The notes beneath the pieces are model-generated. The model was not told the origin of the DNA. It made no database searches and worked only from the letters and a program-made list of their open reading frames with translations. 64,000 nt of DNA from Lutimaribacter salitolerans (GTDB taxonomy: Bacteria > Pseudomonadota > Alphaproteobacteria > Rhodobacterales > Rhodobacteraceae): the NCBI RefSeq assembly GCF_042677865.1, contig NZ_JBHUDD010000005.1:1-64000 (forward strand). The letters are read 5' to 3'. Within the stretch, counting starts at the first letter, position 1, and each line of letters begins with the position of its first letter. A program made the translations under genes and the position numbers. Below, in pieces: positions 7,880-16,559 of this stretch.

Positions 7880-8466
7880 CCAAACGGGTTGCCATCCTGA
7901 TCTCTGGCAGTGGGTCGAACATGGTTCGGCTGGCCGAGGACATGCAGGGCGATCACCCGGCCCGGCCCTGTCTGGTGCTGTCCAACGTGCCGGACGCAGG
8001 CGGGTTGGCGCGGGCGCGGGCTATGGGGATTCCCACCGCTGTGGTGGAACACCGCGACTTCAAGGGCGATCGGGAAGGATTTGAAAACGCGCTGATATCC
8101 GCGATTGACCCCCATGCGCCCGATATCCTGTGCATGGCTGGTTTCATGCGTATCCTGACGCCGCTGTTCATCGATCACTACGCGGGCCGGATGCTGAACA
8201 TTCACCCGTCGCTATTGCCGAAATACACCGGGCTCAACACCCACGCGCGGGCGCTGGCGGCCGGCGATGCGCAGGCCGGCTGCACCGTGCACGGGGTGAC
8301 CGCCGAACTGGACTGCGGACCGATCCTGGGGCAGGCGCAGGTGCCGGTGGAACCGGGCGACACACCCGAAACCCTGGCCGCACGGGTGTTGCAGGCAGAA
8401 CATCGGCTATATCCGGCGGTGCTGCGCCGGTTTGCCCTTGGGCAGCGGGGGATGCTGAGGCTTTAG
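7876..8466 (+). CDS. purN: Phosphoribosylglycinamide formyltransferase PurN
   Basis: A 196-residue folate-dependent GAR transformylase, which adds a formyl group from 10-formyl-THF to GAR in purine synthesis. The sequence starts VTKRVAILISGSGSNMVRL (phosphate-binding loop). It carries MAGFMRILTPLF, NIHPSLLPKYTGLNTH (catalytic Asn and His) and GCTVHGVTAELDCGPIL (catalytic Asp), as in the family. The GTG start at 7876 overlaps the purM stop (GTGA). Another GTG lies two codons upstream. Cotranscription with purM is the usual arrangement in alphaproteobacteria. Confidence 0.97.
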   Translation: MTKRVAILISGSGSNMVRLAEDMQGDHPARPCLVLSNVPDAGGLARARAMGIPTAVVEHRDFKGDREGFENALISAIDPHAPDILCMAGFMRILTPLFIDHYAGRMLNIHPSLLPKYTGLNTHARALAAGDAQAGCTVHGVTAELDCGPILGQAQVPVEPGDTPETLAARVLQAEHRLYPAVLRRFALGQRGMLRL

Positions 8467-8561
8467 GCGAACGGGTTTTCATTCGGTTGCCATTCGATTA
8501 CACCGCATCATCACAATGGCAGGCGACGCCCCGGCGCGCGCGAAGTATCAGGCCGAGACGC

Positions 8562-9722
8562 ATGAAAACCATCACCACCACAGACGACCTTGCCGCGTTT
8601 TGCGCCGAGGCCCGGAAGCACCCTTATGTCACTGTAGACACAGAGTTCTTGCGCGAGCGCACCTATTATTCAAAACTCTGTCTGGTCCAGTTGGCGATGC
8701 CCGGCGAGGGCGACGAGGGCGCGGTTCTGGTCGATCCCATCGGCAACGACATGTCGATGGAACCGCTGTACGCGCTGTTCCGCGACACGTCGGTGGTCAA
8801 GGTATTCCATGCCGCGCGTCAGGATCTGGAGATCTTTTTCGTCGATGCGCAGGTGTTTCCCGAACCTCTGTTCGACACGCAGGTCGCGGCAATGGTCTGC
8901 GGGTTTGGCGATCAGGTCGGGTATGAAACCTTGGTGCGCAAGATCGCGCGCGAAACCGTGGACAAATCCAGCCGCTTTACCGACTGGTCGCGCCGTCCAC
9001 TGTCGGAGGCGCAAAAGGCTTATGCGCTGGCCGATGTGACCCATCTGCGCCTGGTCTACGAGTATCTGGCAGCAGAGCTTGCGAAAAAGGGCCGCGAGAA
9101 ATGGGTGGCCGAAGAGCTGACCATGCTGACCAACCCCGAAACCTATCGGGCGCGGCCCGAGGATGCCTGGCTGCGGGTCAAGACGCGCACGACCTCGGGC
9201 AAGTTTCTGGCGGTGGTGCGGGAACTGGCGCGCTTTCGGGAGGAATATGCCCAGACCAAGGATGTGCCGCGCAGCCGGATCTACAAGGATGATGCGCTGG
9301 TCGAACTGGCCTCGACCAAGCCGCGCAGCCTGAACGATCTGGCCAAATCGCGTCTGCTGCTGCGCGAGGCGCGTAAGGGGGACATCGCCGACGGCATTCT
9401 GGCAGCGGTCGAGGCTGGGGTGAACTGCCCGCCCGAGGAGTATCCCCAGATGCCCACGCTGCGCGAGAAACAGCAGGTGAACCCGGCGCTGGCCGATCTG
9501 TTGCGGGTGCTGCTGAAGGCCAAGACCGAAAGTGCGGGTGTCGCGGCCAAGCTGATTGCCAATGCCACCGATCTGGACGCGCTGGCGGCCGGATACCGCG
9601 ATGTACCGGCCCTGAACGGCTGGCGGCGCGAGGTGTTCGGCGCGGATGCCGAACGCCTGTGCGAAGGTCGAATCGCCCTTGCAGCCAAGGGGCCGAATGT
9701 CAGGATCGTGTCGCTGGACTGA
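8562..9722 (+). CDS. rnd: Ribonuclease D
   Basis: A 386-residue 3'-5' exoribonuclease of the DEDDy class that trims tRNA 3' ends. The exonuclease domain occupies roughly residues 1-200, with motif I VDTEFLRERTYYSKLCL (Asp and Glu metal ligands), motif II FHAARQDLEIF and motif III YALADVTHL (Tyr-x3-Asp). An HRDC domain follows at about 205-285, and the remainder is the second helical domain. ATG 8562 begins the recognisable family sequence; the long frame open upstream is a shadow of purN. Separated from purN by 95 bases, so it may have its own promoter. Confidence 0.96.
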   Translation: MKTITTTDDLAAFCAEARKHPYVTVDTEFLRERTYYSKLCLVQLAMPGEGDEGAVLVDPIGNDMSMEPLYALFRDTSVVKVFHAARQDLEIFFVDAQVFPEPLFDTQVAAMVCGFGDQVGYETLVRKIARETVDKSSRFTDWSRRPLSEAQKAYALADVTHLRLVYEYLAAELAKKGREKWVAEELTMLTNPETYRARPEDAWLRVKTRTTSGKFLAVVRELARFREEYAQTKDVPRSRIYKDDALVELASTKPRSLNDLAKSRLLLREARKGDIADGILAAVEAGVNCPPEEYPQMPTLREKQQVNPALADLLRVLLKAKTESAGVAAKLIANATDLDALAAGYRDVPALNGWRREVFGADAERLCEGRIALAAKGPNVRIVSLD

Positions 9723-10226
9723 TCAGCGGCGGCTTTCGCGGGCGTTGCGCGCGGCGCTGACGCGGATCAGGCGGACACCGGCCAGTTCCTGCTCGCCCAG
9801 ATGCGTGGCGACGACGACCGGGCGGGGCAGGCGGATGCTGCTGCTGGTCAGCTCGGGAAACTGGCCCTGCAGTGCGAAATGCAGCTCTCCGGCGCGCTCG
9901 GTCGGTACGGGCACCAGCCGGATGTCATAGGCATCTGCACGCTGCGCAATCCCTTCGACCCTTACGATGGCCCCGTCGGACACCTGCTCGATCGCCAAGG
10001 TGGTGACCTGATCTAGCGGCTGCCCCATATAGCCGACCTCGGGGCGACGGAACGCGCCGCCACGCCGCTGCGGGATCAGCGGGTTGGTCTGAGCCTGCGT
10101 ATCGGTCGCCGGGGCCTGTCGGCTGGCACCGAACCAGTTGAACGGGTTCATGCGCGACTCGCGCACGGCTCCGCATGCGGTGAGCGTTGTCGAGAGGACC
10201 AGTAGGGCCACGAGGGGTCTGCGCAT
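9723..10226 (-). CDS. Predicted outer-membrane lipoprotein, unknown function
   Basis: A 167-residue protein with a clear lipoprotein signal: MRRPLVALLVLSTTLTACGA has a basic start, hydrophobic core and lipobox LTAC, with Cys at residue 18. The mature part contains NPFNWFGASR, then a compact domain with GQPLDQVTTLAIEQVSDGAIVRVEG and DIRLVPVP. Conserved hypothetical lipoproteins of this form are common in Rhodobacterales, but I know no function. It is convergent with rnd, starting immediately after its stop (no gap), and divergent from the SufE-like gene. Confidence 0.75.
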   Translation of the reverse strand: MRRPLVALLVLSTTLTACGAVRESRMNPFNWFGASRQAPATDTQAQTNPLIPQRRGGAFRRPEVGYMGQPLDQVTTLAIEQVSDGAIVRVEGIAQRADAYDIRLVPVPTERAGELHFALQGQFPELTSSSIRLPRPVVVATHLGEQELAGVRLIRVSAARNARESRR

Positions 10227-10351
10227 TGGGTCTGCCTATCCTTGCCTTGTCCCGGGTTTAGAGCATACGCGCGATGTTGAAAAGACGCATCAAGGCTGGA
10301 CCGGGGACGCAGTCCGCCTTACCTGTGACCCGATTGGCAAAAGAGGGCAGC

Positions 10352-10759
10352 ATGGCAACCGAAAAGTTCGAAGAGATCGTCGGCGATTTCGAGTTTCTGG
10401 ACGATTGGGAAGACCGCTATCGCCATGTCATCGAGCTGGGCAAGGCGATGGACCCGCTGGAGGACGCGCTGAAGGTGCCCGCCACCAAGGTCGATGGCTG
10501 CGCCAGCCAGGTCTGGCTGCATGTGACGCCTGAAGACGGCCGGTTTCATTTCAGTGGTGACAGCGATGCCATGATCGTGCGCGGGCTGATCGCGGTGCTG
10601 CATGCGCTGTATGATGGCGTGGCGGTGGACAAGGTGCCCGCCATCGACGCGCAGGCCGAACTGGGGCGGCTGGGGCTGAACGATCACCTGTCGGCGCAAC
10701 GCTCCAACGGGCTGCGCGCGATGATCGAACGGATCAGGGCGACGGCGGCTGCGGCCTGA
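10352..10759 (+). CDS. sufE: SufE family Fe-S cluster assembly protein
   Basis: A 135-residue SufE-like protein. SufE accepts persulfide sulfur from the cysteine desulfurase SufS and passes it to the SufBCD scaffold. Family features seen are the FEFLDDWEDRYRHVIELG start, KVDGCASQVWLHV with the active-site Cys near residue 51, and the C-terminal FSAQRSNGL-like segment (here LSAQRSNGLRAMIERI). ATG 10352 follows AGAGGG; the frame upstream lacks family sequence. It is apart from a suf operon, but A-type carrier and SufT-like genes occur 6-8 kb downstream. Its 3' end overlaps the convergent RHH gene by 26 bases. Confidence 0.92.
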   Translation: MATEKFEEIVGDFEFLDDWEDRYRHVIELGKAMDPLEDALKVPATKVDGCASQVWLHVTPEDGRFHFSGDSDAMIVRGLIAVLHALYDGVAVDKVPAIDAQAELGRLGLNDHLSAQRSNGLRAMIERIRATAAAA

Positions 10760-10982
10760 CCGTGGCCTGTGCGCGATAATGCGCCAGAACATACAGCCGG
10801 ATGGCCGAGGCGAGGCCGATATCCTCTTCACGTGATGCGTCAATTTCGGCGGCCAAGGCATTGATTGGCTTTGATTGTTCGGCTGCAATTTCACGAAACG
10901 CCTGCCAGAAGGCCTCTTCCAGCGACACGCTGGTGCGGTGGCCTTGCAGGGTCAGCGAGCGTTTTACAGGGCGCGCGGTCAT
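10734..10982 (-). CDS. Ribbon-helix-helix domain protein
   Basis: An 82-residue protein with an N-terminal ribbon-helix-helix-like segment. It reads KRSLTLQGHRTSVSLEEAFW, then FREIAAEQSKPINALAAEID and a third helix (SAIRLYVLAHYRAQ). Small proteins of this family in Rhodobacterales have a beta strand followed by two helices and are presumed DNA binding. The start overlaps the stop of the DUF4169 gene by 4 bases, so the two form a coupled pair. The C-terminal codons overlap the end of the convergent sufE gene. Confidence 0.8.
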   Translation of the reverse strand: MTARPVKRSLTLQGHRTSVSLEEAFWQAFREIAAEQSKPINALAAEIDASREEDIGLASAIRLYVLAHYRAQATVRPQPPSP

Positions 10983-11155
10983 GGCTCGCGCTTGTGCCCG
11001 TCCAGTCTGGCGGTCTCAAGCCCGGATTGCGCGGCCTCACGCTGTTTCTCGGCCTTAGTGCGCCCGAATTTCACAGCGTTTTCATCGGCTTGCGACCGCT
11101 TCCTCGCCTTGCCGAGGGCCTTGCGGGCCTTGTTTAGGTTCACGATCCGGCTCAT
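10979..11155 (-). CDS. DUF4169 family small protein
   Basis: A 58-residue, strongly basic protein that begins MSRIVNLNKARKALGKARK and contains ADENAVKFGRTKAEKQ, the hallmark of DUF4169. The family is found in alphaproteobacteria and has no known function. It is the first gene of a two-gene unit with the ribbon-helix-helix protein (ATGA overlap). High Lys and Arg content suggests nucleic-acid contact, which is inference. It was too short for a simple length cut-off but is well supported by its composition, position and overlap. Confidence 0.85.
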   Translation of the reverse strand: MSRIVNLNKARKALGKARKRSQADENAVKFGRTKAEKQREAAQSGLETARLDGHKREP

Positions 11156-11175
11156 GGCGACCAGAATGCTGCAAA

Positions 11176-11203
11176 GCGCGCGCGCCGTAAAGGGCGCGCG
11201 CGT
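11176..11203 (-). terminator. Hairpin terminator downstream of fumC
   Basis: A perfect 10-bp stem, CGCGCGCGCC and GGCGCGCGCG around loop GTAAAG, directly follows fumC on the minus strand. The transcript then reads CTTTGCAG, so the T tract is short. It probably ends fumC transcription before the DUF4169 unit. Confidence 0.55.
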
Positions 11204-11212
11204 CTGCGGTGC

Positions 11213-12607
11213 TCAGGCCTTTGGCCCGATCATCTCTTCGGGGCGCACCACGCGGTCGAATGTCTCGGCATCGATGAATCCCAGCGCGATCGCCTCTTCC
11301 TTGAGGGTGGTGCCGTTCTTATGCGCGGTCTTGGCGACCTTGGTGGCGTTGTCATAGCCGATTTCGGGGGCCAGCGCGGTGACCAGCATCAGGGATTCTC
11401 GCATCAGTTTTTCGATGCGCGGTTCGTTGGCCTGAATGCCCAGCAGCATGCGCTCGGTGAAGCTGTCGGTGGCATCACCCAAAAGCTGTATGGATTGCAA
11501 CAGGTTATAGGCCATCATGGGGTTATAGACGTTCAGCTCGAAATGGCCTTGCGAGCCTGCGAACTTGATCGCGGCGTCATTGCCCATGACATGTGCTGCC
11601 ACCTGCGTCAGCGCCTCGGCCTGCGTCGGGTTGACCTTGCCGGGCATGATCGACGAGCCGGGTTCATTTTCCGGCAGGATCAGCTCGCCCAGACCCGACC
11701 GGGGGCCCGACCCCAGAAACCGGATGTCGTTGGCTATCTTGTAGGCCGAGCCCGCGACCGTGGCCAGCGCGCCTGACAGGAACACCATGGCGTCATGGGC
11801 CGCCAGCGATTCGAACTTGTTGGGCGCTGTGACAAAGGGCAGGCCGGTGATCTGGGCCATGTTGGCCGCCACCTGTTCGCCCCAGCCCGCGCGCGTGTTC
11901 AGACCGGTGCCGACGGCGGTGCCGCCCTGTGCCAGCTCATAGATTCCAGGCATGCAGGCATGGACCCGCGCGATGCCCTGCCGGATCTGGTGCGCATAGC
12001 CCGAAAACTCCTGCCCCAGTGTCAGCGGCGTGGCATCCTGCGTATGGGTGCGGCCGATCTTGATGATGTCCTTGAACTCGGCCGATTTCGCCTCAAGCCC
12101 CTGTGCCAGCTTTTCCAGACCGGGCAGCAGCACGTCGCGCACCGACATTGCGGTTGCGATATGCATCGCGGTGGGGAAGGTGTCGTTCGACGACTGGCCC
12201 ATGTTGCAGTGATCGTTGGGATGCACCGGATCCTTGCTGCCGATCACACCGCCCAGGATTTCGATGGCGCGGTTGGCGATCACCTCGTTGGCGTTCATGT
12301 TCGACTGCGTGCCAGACCCGGTCTGCCAGACGACCAGCGGGAAATTGTCGTCGAACTTGCCCTCGATCACCTCGCCCGCGGCCTGAATGATCGCATCGGC
12401 CAGCCGGGCATCCAGCGTGCCATTGACCTTGTTGGCCTGCGCGCAGGCCTGTTTGACCACGCCAAGCGCGCGCACGATGGCAATCGGCTGACGCTCCCAC
12501 CCGATGGGGAAATTCATGATCGAGCGCTGGGTCTGCGCGCCCCAATACTTGTCGGCGGGCACGTCAAGCGGGCCGAAGCTGTCGGATTCGCTGCGGGTCT
12601 GGGTCAT
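11213..12607 (-). CDS. fumC: Fumarate hydratase class II FumC
   Basis: A 464-residue class II fumarase (iron-independent, tetrameric) that interconverts fumarate and malate in the TCA cycle. The signature GSSIMPGKVNPTQAEAL is present near residue 318. Other marks are TGSGTQSNMNANEV, GQSSNDTFPTAMHIA, GRTHTQDATPLTLGQEF (catalytic His region) and KFESLAAHDAMV. Start 12607 gives MTQTRSESDSFGPLDVPADKYWG, the usual N-terminus, preceded by GGAGTGCCCC; the longer upstream frame is not family-like. Length is normal. It appears monocistronic, with its own downstream hairpin. Confidence 0.98.
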   Translation of the reverse strand: MTQTRSESDSFGPLDVPADKYWGAQTQRSIMNFPIGWERQPIAIVRALGVVKQACAQANKVNGTLDARLADAIIQAAGEVIEGKFDDNFPLVVWQTGSGTQSNMNANEVIANRAIEILGGVIGSKDPVHPNDHCNMGQSSNDTFPTAMHIATAMSVRDVLLPGLEKLAQGLEAKSAEFKDIIKIGRTHTQDATPLTLGQEFSGYAHQIRQGIARVHACMPGIYELAQGGTAVGTGLNTRAGWGEQVAANMAQITGLPFVTAPNKFESLAAHDAMVFLSGALATVAGSAYKIANDIRFLGSGPRSGLGELILPENEPGSSIMPGKVNPTQAEALTQVAAHVMGNDAAIKFAGSQGHFELNVYNPMMAYNLLQSIQLLGDATDSFTERMLLGIQANEPRIEKLMRESLMLVTALAPEIGYDNATKVAKTAHKNGTTLKEEAIALGFIDAETFDRVVRPEEMIGPKA

Positions 12608-12662
12608 GAAGGGGCACTCCTTGGCGGTTTGGCCCAACCATTTACCCGACCGTGCCGAAAGT

Positions 12663-13220
12663 TCAATGATGCATGCGGCGGAACACAAACACGCGGGCAG
12701 GCGGCAGGTTGGCCCAGACGGTGCCCAGCTTGGTGCAGGTCACGCCCAGCTCGGCCTGCATGTCCGGCGGGATCGGCGCGGTATTGGCATAGGTGATCTG
12801 GGTAAAGAAACCGTCCTGCGCCAAAACCTCGAATGCAGGACGGACCACGGTGCGCTGGATCCGGGGGCGGGCCAGCACCGGCACGCCCGAGATCACGGCG
12901 CCGACGTTTTCCAGCCCGATCTGCGCGATATCCTGCGCCGGGCGGTTCAGCACGGTCACCCCGGGGAATTTGCGCCGCAGGGTTTCACAGAACGTGGCCG
13001 AGGTTTCCAGCAGGGTCAGACGCTCGGGGGCCACGCCACGCTCGAGAATGGCGCGGGTAAAGCTGCCGGTGCCGGGGCCGAGTTCGACAACAGGGCCCTG
13101 CACATGCTCCAGCCCTTCGGCCATGCGCCGCGCCACGGCAGAGGATGAGGGCGCGATCGCCGCAACCTTGGTGGGATGGCGCATCATTTCGCCCAGAAAA
13201 GTGGCAATGTCGTTCGGCAT
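12663..13220 (-). CDS. Phospholipid N-methyltransferase-like SAM methyltransferase
   Basis: A 185-residue Rossmann-fold methyltransferase. The SAM loop is visible as VVELGPGTGSFTRAIL (about residues 41-56), followed by LLETSATFCETLRRKFP and the acidic/substrate segment LENVGAVISGVPVLARP. The N-terminus (DIATFLGEMMRHPTKVAAIAPSS) and the length match COG3963-type proteins related to PmtA and to rRNA adenine dimethylases. The substrate could be phosphatidylethanolamine or another lipid; not certain. Start 13220 is chosen where family sequence begins; the frame upstream is non-coding in character. Confidence 0.8.
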   Translation of the reverse strand: MPNDIATFLGEMMRHPTKVAAIAPSSSAVARRMAEGLEHVQGPVVELGPGTGSFTRAILERGVAPERLTLLETSATFCETLRRKFPGVTVLNRPAQDIAQIGLENVGAVISGVPVLARPRIQRTVVRPAFEVLAQDGFFTQITYANTAPIPPDMQAELGVTCTKLGTVWANLPPARVFVFRRMHH

Positions 13221-13395
13221 GGTCTGACCCCGGTGTGCGAATGGTTCGCGGCCAGACAAGCAGGCGATTGTAACGCGCACGCGACGGGTGGGGATAAACC
13301 GTGACGCGGGCCTGACAGGCCATCGCAATGCATGTGCCACCGGGGGACGTGACAACGCATAAACGGATTTGGCGGGCCGGCGACCCACCCGACGT
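13221..13395. other. Intergenic region, nothing recognised
   Basis: This 175-base gap separates the methyltransferase start from the end of sspB. It should hold the methyltransferase promoter. No RNA gene, repeat or convincing hairpin was seen. Confidence 0.4.
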
Positions 13396-13863
13396 CTATT
13401 TTCGGAAACTGTCCAGGCTGACGACCTGCGCATCGCGCTTGCGGGTCTCGTGATCGCCGTCGTCGCGGCCCGAGGGATCGGGATCGTCATCATCCTCGTC
13501 CTCGTCGCCGCCATGCGAATCGAACCGCAGGCCAAATTCCACCGACGGGTCGACAAAGGTCTGAATCGCGTCATAGGGAATATACAGCGGCTCGGGGCTT
13601 TCCCCGAAATTCAGCGTCACGGCAAAACCGTCATCCATGACTTCCAGCCCGTCGAACCAGTGCTGCATGACGACGGTCATTTCCTCGGGATAGCGATCGC
13701 GCAGCCAGTCGGCCAATTGCGCATCGGGATGCGTGGTGTCGAACGTGATTAAAAAGTGATGCGCCCCCGGCAGGCCATTTTTCTGAACGCCTGTCAGCAC
13801 TTCCTGAATCAAACCGCGCATCGCGCGGTGCATCAGCTTGCCATAATCAATCGGTGTCGACAT
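13396..13863 (-). CDS. sspB: SspB-family ClpXP adaptor protein
   Basis: A 155-residue SspB-like protein of the alphaproteobacterial type. SspB tethers ssrA-tagged and other substrates to ClpXP. The folded part (residues about 1-115) shows MSTPIDYGKLMHRAMRGLI, HHFLITFDTTHPD, PEEMTVVMQHWFDGL and FGESPEPLYIPYDAIQTFVDPSVEFGL. The C-terminal tail is acidic and disordered (DEDEDDDDPDPSGRDD), ending in a short VVSLDSFRK motif likely to dock the ClpX N-domain (inferred by analogy with the XB motif). Followed after 77 bases by chrA on the complementary side upstream. Confidence 0.9.
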   Translation of the reverse strand: MSTPIDYGKLMHRAMRGLIQEVLTGVQKNGLPGAHHFLITFDTTHPDAQLADWLRDRYPEEMTVVMQHWFDGLEVMDDGFAVTLNFGESPEPLYIPYDAIQTFVDPSVEFGLRFDSHGGDEDEDDDDPDPSGRDDGDHETRKRDAQVVSLDSFRK

Positions 13864-13940
13864 TCGCAGGTCACTTTCTCTTTCCCGCGATCATAGGGGA
13901 TTCGGGGTGAAACAAAAGGGGGGTACAGCAACAGGGGCGA

Positions 13941-15179
13941 TCACAGCATCTGGCTGCCCAGACCCGCGCAAGCCATCAGCGCCAGCACCAGTGGCAGTGG
14001 CAGTTTCGCCAGTACCAGCAACAGCGCGGCCAGTGCCGTCAGGGCCAGCGCGGTCATGTTCAGGCTGTCCCAAACGGGAATGGGCGCCCAGGCGGTCTGG
14101 TCCACGGTGCCGAACAGCACATGCAGGGCAAACCACACCGACAGCGACAGTATGACGCCCACAACGGCGGCGGTGATCGCGCGCAAGGCCCCGGACAGGC
14201 GCGGCAGGGCGGCCAGCCATTCGATGTATGGCGCACCGGCGAAAATCCACAGGAAACACGGGGCAAAGGTCATCCACAGCGTCACCATCCCCGCCGCAGC
14301 CGCCATGGCCCAGCCACCCGCGCCGAACCCTGCCAGAATGCCCGCAAACTGGGTCACCAGGATCAGCGGCCCGGGCGTGGTTTCGGCCAACCCCAGCGCG
14401 TCGATCATCTGCGCGGTGTCCAGCCAGCCCTTGTCGGTCACGATCGTCTGGGTCATGTAGGCCAGCACCGCATAGGCCCCGCCAAAGGTCACCACCGCCA
14501 GTTGCGAGAAGAACAGCGCAACCTCGGTCAGAAACCGCGCCCCGCTGGCCCAGAGCGCGGCCAGCGGCACCAGCCACACGGCACCCCAGATCGCCACCGT
14601 GCGCAGGGTCTGCGCCGTGGGCACGCGGGCCGGGGGCGGGGCGGCGTCCTCGGTCGCGGTGAACCAGCCCCACAGCGCGGCCAGCCCGATGATCAGCGGA
14701 AAGGGCAGGCCAAGCGCGAAGATCCCGATAAAGGCACCCGCCGCCAGCGCATAGGCCGCAGGCCCGGTCAGCGCGCGTTTCGACAGAGTGATCAGCGCGT
14801 TCAGCACGATCACCAGAACAGCGGCCTTGATCCCCAGAAACAAAGCCTGCGCATAGGGTTGCGCGCCGTATTGAATGTAAAGAGCGGCCAGAACCGCGAT
14901 CACCACGGCCCCCGGCAGCACGAACAACCCGCCCGCGATCAGGCCCCCCACCGTGCCGCGCATCCGCCACCCGGCATAGGTGGCCAGTTGCATCGCCTCG
15001 GGCCCCGGCAGCAGCATGCAGAACGACAGCGCGCGCAGGAACCGCTGCTCATCCAGCCATTTGTGCGTGTCGACCAGTTCGCGGTGCATCAGCGCGATCT
15101 GCGCCGCAGGTCCGCCAAAGGACAGCACACCGATACGCCCGAACACGCGGGCAAGCTGGGTCAGGCTGGGGGCTGTCAT
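13941..15179 (-). CDS. chrA: Chromate efflux transporter ChrA
   Basis: A 412-residue CHR-family transporter, two homologous halves in one chain (long-chain type). About 10-12 membrane helices are evident. Half one starts FGRIGVLSFGGPAAQIALMH and has LPGPEAMQLATYAGW. Half two repeats the pattern with FSQLAVVTFGGAYAVLAYM and LGLAETTPGPLILVTQFAG. These GGP and PGP motifs define the family, which exports chromate, probably by exchange with sulfate. Start 15179 gives MTAPSLTQLARVFG; the upstream extension would overlap tpiA. Whether the natural substrate is chromate or another oxyanion cannot be told. Confidence 0.93.
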   Translation of the reverse strand: MTAPSLTQLARVFGRIGVLSFGGPAAQIALMHRELVDTHKWLDEQRFLRALSFCMLLPGPEAMQLATYAGWRMRGTVGGLIAGGLFVLPGAVVIAVLAALYIQYGAQPYAQALFLGIKAAVLVIVLNALITLSKRALTGPAAYALAAGAFIGIFALGLPFPLIIGLAALWGWFTATEDAAPPPARVPTAQTLRTVAIWGAVWLVPLAALWASGARFLTEVALFFSQLAVVTFGGAYAVLAYMTQTIVTDKGWLDTAQMIDALGLAETTPGPLILVTQFAGILAGFGAGGWAMAAAAGMVTLWMTFAPCFLWIFAGAPYIEWLAALPRLSGALRAITAAVVGVILSLSVWFALHVLFGTVDQTAWAPIPVWDSLNMTALALTALAALLLVLAKLPLPLVLALMACAGLGSQML

Positions 15180-15237
15180 GGCAGGCCTTTCGCAGGGTCG
15201 CGCCAGAGGTAACATGACCAGGGCTGATGACAACCGC

Positions 15238-15987
15238 TCAGGCGGTTTCAAGCGCCGTGATGATGGGGGAAAACTGATCCGCGGTGAGGCTGGCCCCGCC
15301 CACCAGTGCGCCATCCACGTTGGACACGGCAAAGACCGTGGCGGCATTGTCGGGCTTGACCGATCCGCCATACAGCAGCCGGACCGCGCTGCCCATGTCG
15401 GCGCCGAACCGTTGCTGCAGTCGCGCGCGGATGAAATCATGAACCTCCGCGATCTGGTCGGGGGTGGGTATGCGGCCTGTGCCGATGGCCCAGATCGGTT
15501 CGTAGGCGATCACAAGCGTGTCGGCGGTTGCCGTGTCGGGCACCGAATCCGCCAGTTGCGCACCGATCACCTCCAGCGTGGTCTGCGCCTCGCGCTGGTC
15601 CAGGCTTTCGCCCAGGCAGATCACCGTCATCAGCCCGGCGTCCTGCGCGGCGCGGGCCTTGGCACAGACCTGCGCATTTTGCTCGGCATGGCCCTGCCGC
15701 CGTTCGGAATGGCCAAGGATCACCGCGCGCGCCCCGGCATCGGCCAGTTGTTCGGCGGAAATGTCGCCGGTATGCGCGCCCGAAGGTTCGGCGTGGCAAT
15801 CCTGCCCGCCCAGCATCATCGGATGGTCAGCCACCCGCCGCGCCGCCGCATGGATCAGCGTGGCAGGCGGGCACAGCAGCAGATCAACGGTCGGGGCCGG
15901 ATGGGCGGCCATCAGCGCCGTGATCTGCTCCAGATCGGCGGATGTGCCGTTCATCTTCCAATTGCCTGCCGCCAGTCTGCGTCGCAT
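15238..15987 (-). CDS. tpiA: Triose-phosphate isomerase
   Basis: A 249-residue TIM-barrel enzyme interconverting DHAP and glyceraldehyde-3-phosphate. Visible are AAGNWKMNG (catalytic Lys), ILGHSERR (catalytic His), AYEPIWAIGTGR (catalytic Glu and flexible loop 6) and LLYGGSVKPDNA (phosphate binding). Start 15987 gives MRRRLAAGNWKMNG, as usual for the family; the earlier frame is not conserved. It lies 58 bases upstream of chrA on the same strand, but the functions are unrelated. Confidence 0.97.
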   Translation of the reverse strand: MRRRLAAGNWKMNGTSADLEQITALMAAHPAPTVDLLLCPPATLIHAAARRVADHPMMLGGQDCHAEPSGAHTGDISAEQLADAGARAVILGHSERRQGHAEQNAQVCAKARAAQDAGLMTVICLGESLDQREAQTTLEVIGAQLADSVPDTATADTLVIAYEPIWAIGTGRIPTPDQIAEVHDFIRARLQQRFGADMGSAVRLLYGGSVKPDNAATVFAVSNVDGALVGGASLTADQFSPIITALETA

Positions 15988-16155
15988 CCATGCCCCCGGT
16001 GTCGTTTGTTTTCTTCCGGTGTATCTTTGGCATATGGCAGGGCGGGTCAAGGCGATGAGGCACAATCGGGCCGATGCCGTGGCCCGATCGCACGGCAATG
16101 GTCATGCCCGACGGAGCCGCCGGGCGCTTTGCGTGCATTGTCCGCGGTCGGGGTC

Positions 16156-16533
16156 TCAGCCCTGCTGCTCGGCGCTCAGCTCGTTGACGTCCTTGAACTT
16201 GATCGACTCGCCACAGCCGCAGGCGTCCTCGACGTTGGGATTGTTGAACTTGAACCCCGATTCCAGCAGCGACACCTGATAATCGATCCGGGTGCCGAAC
16301 AGGAACATCTGCGCCATCGGGGCGATCATCACCCGCGCGCCATCCTGCTCGACCACCTCGTCATGGGGGTCGATATCGGCGGCGTAGTCCATGGTGTATT
16401 CCATGCCCGCGCAGCCGCCCTTCTTGACGCCGATGCGCAGGCCCTTGTGACCGTCGCGATCCATCAGCTTGCGGATCTGGACGGCGGCCTTGTCGGTGAT
16501 GGTGACGGCCTGTTTGCCTGGGATCGAGAACAT
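16156..16533 (-). CDS. A-type Fe-S cluster carrier (IscA/SufA/ErpA family)
   Basis: A 125-residue A-type carrier that ferries Fe-S clusters to apo-enzymes. The three conserved cysteines are present: KKGGCAGMEY (about residue 41) and ACGCGESIKF (about 105 and 107). The C-terminus extends about 12 residues beyond the motif. Which subtype (SufA, IscA or ErpA) cannot be fixed by eye. It is on the same strand as the DUF3307 and cyclase-like genes, 26 bases downstream of the former, and could share their transcript. Confidence 0.92.
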   Translation of the reverse strand: MFSIPGKQAVTITDKAAVQIRKLMDRDGHKGLRIGVKKGGCAGMEYTMDYAADIDPHDEVVEQDGARVMIAPMAQMFLFGTRIDYQVSLLESGFKFNNPNVEDACGCGESIKFKDVNELSAEQQG

Positions 16534-16559
16534 GGGTCACTCCTTTTGTTATGCCCAAT

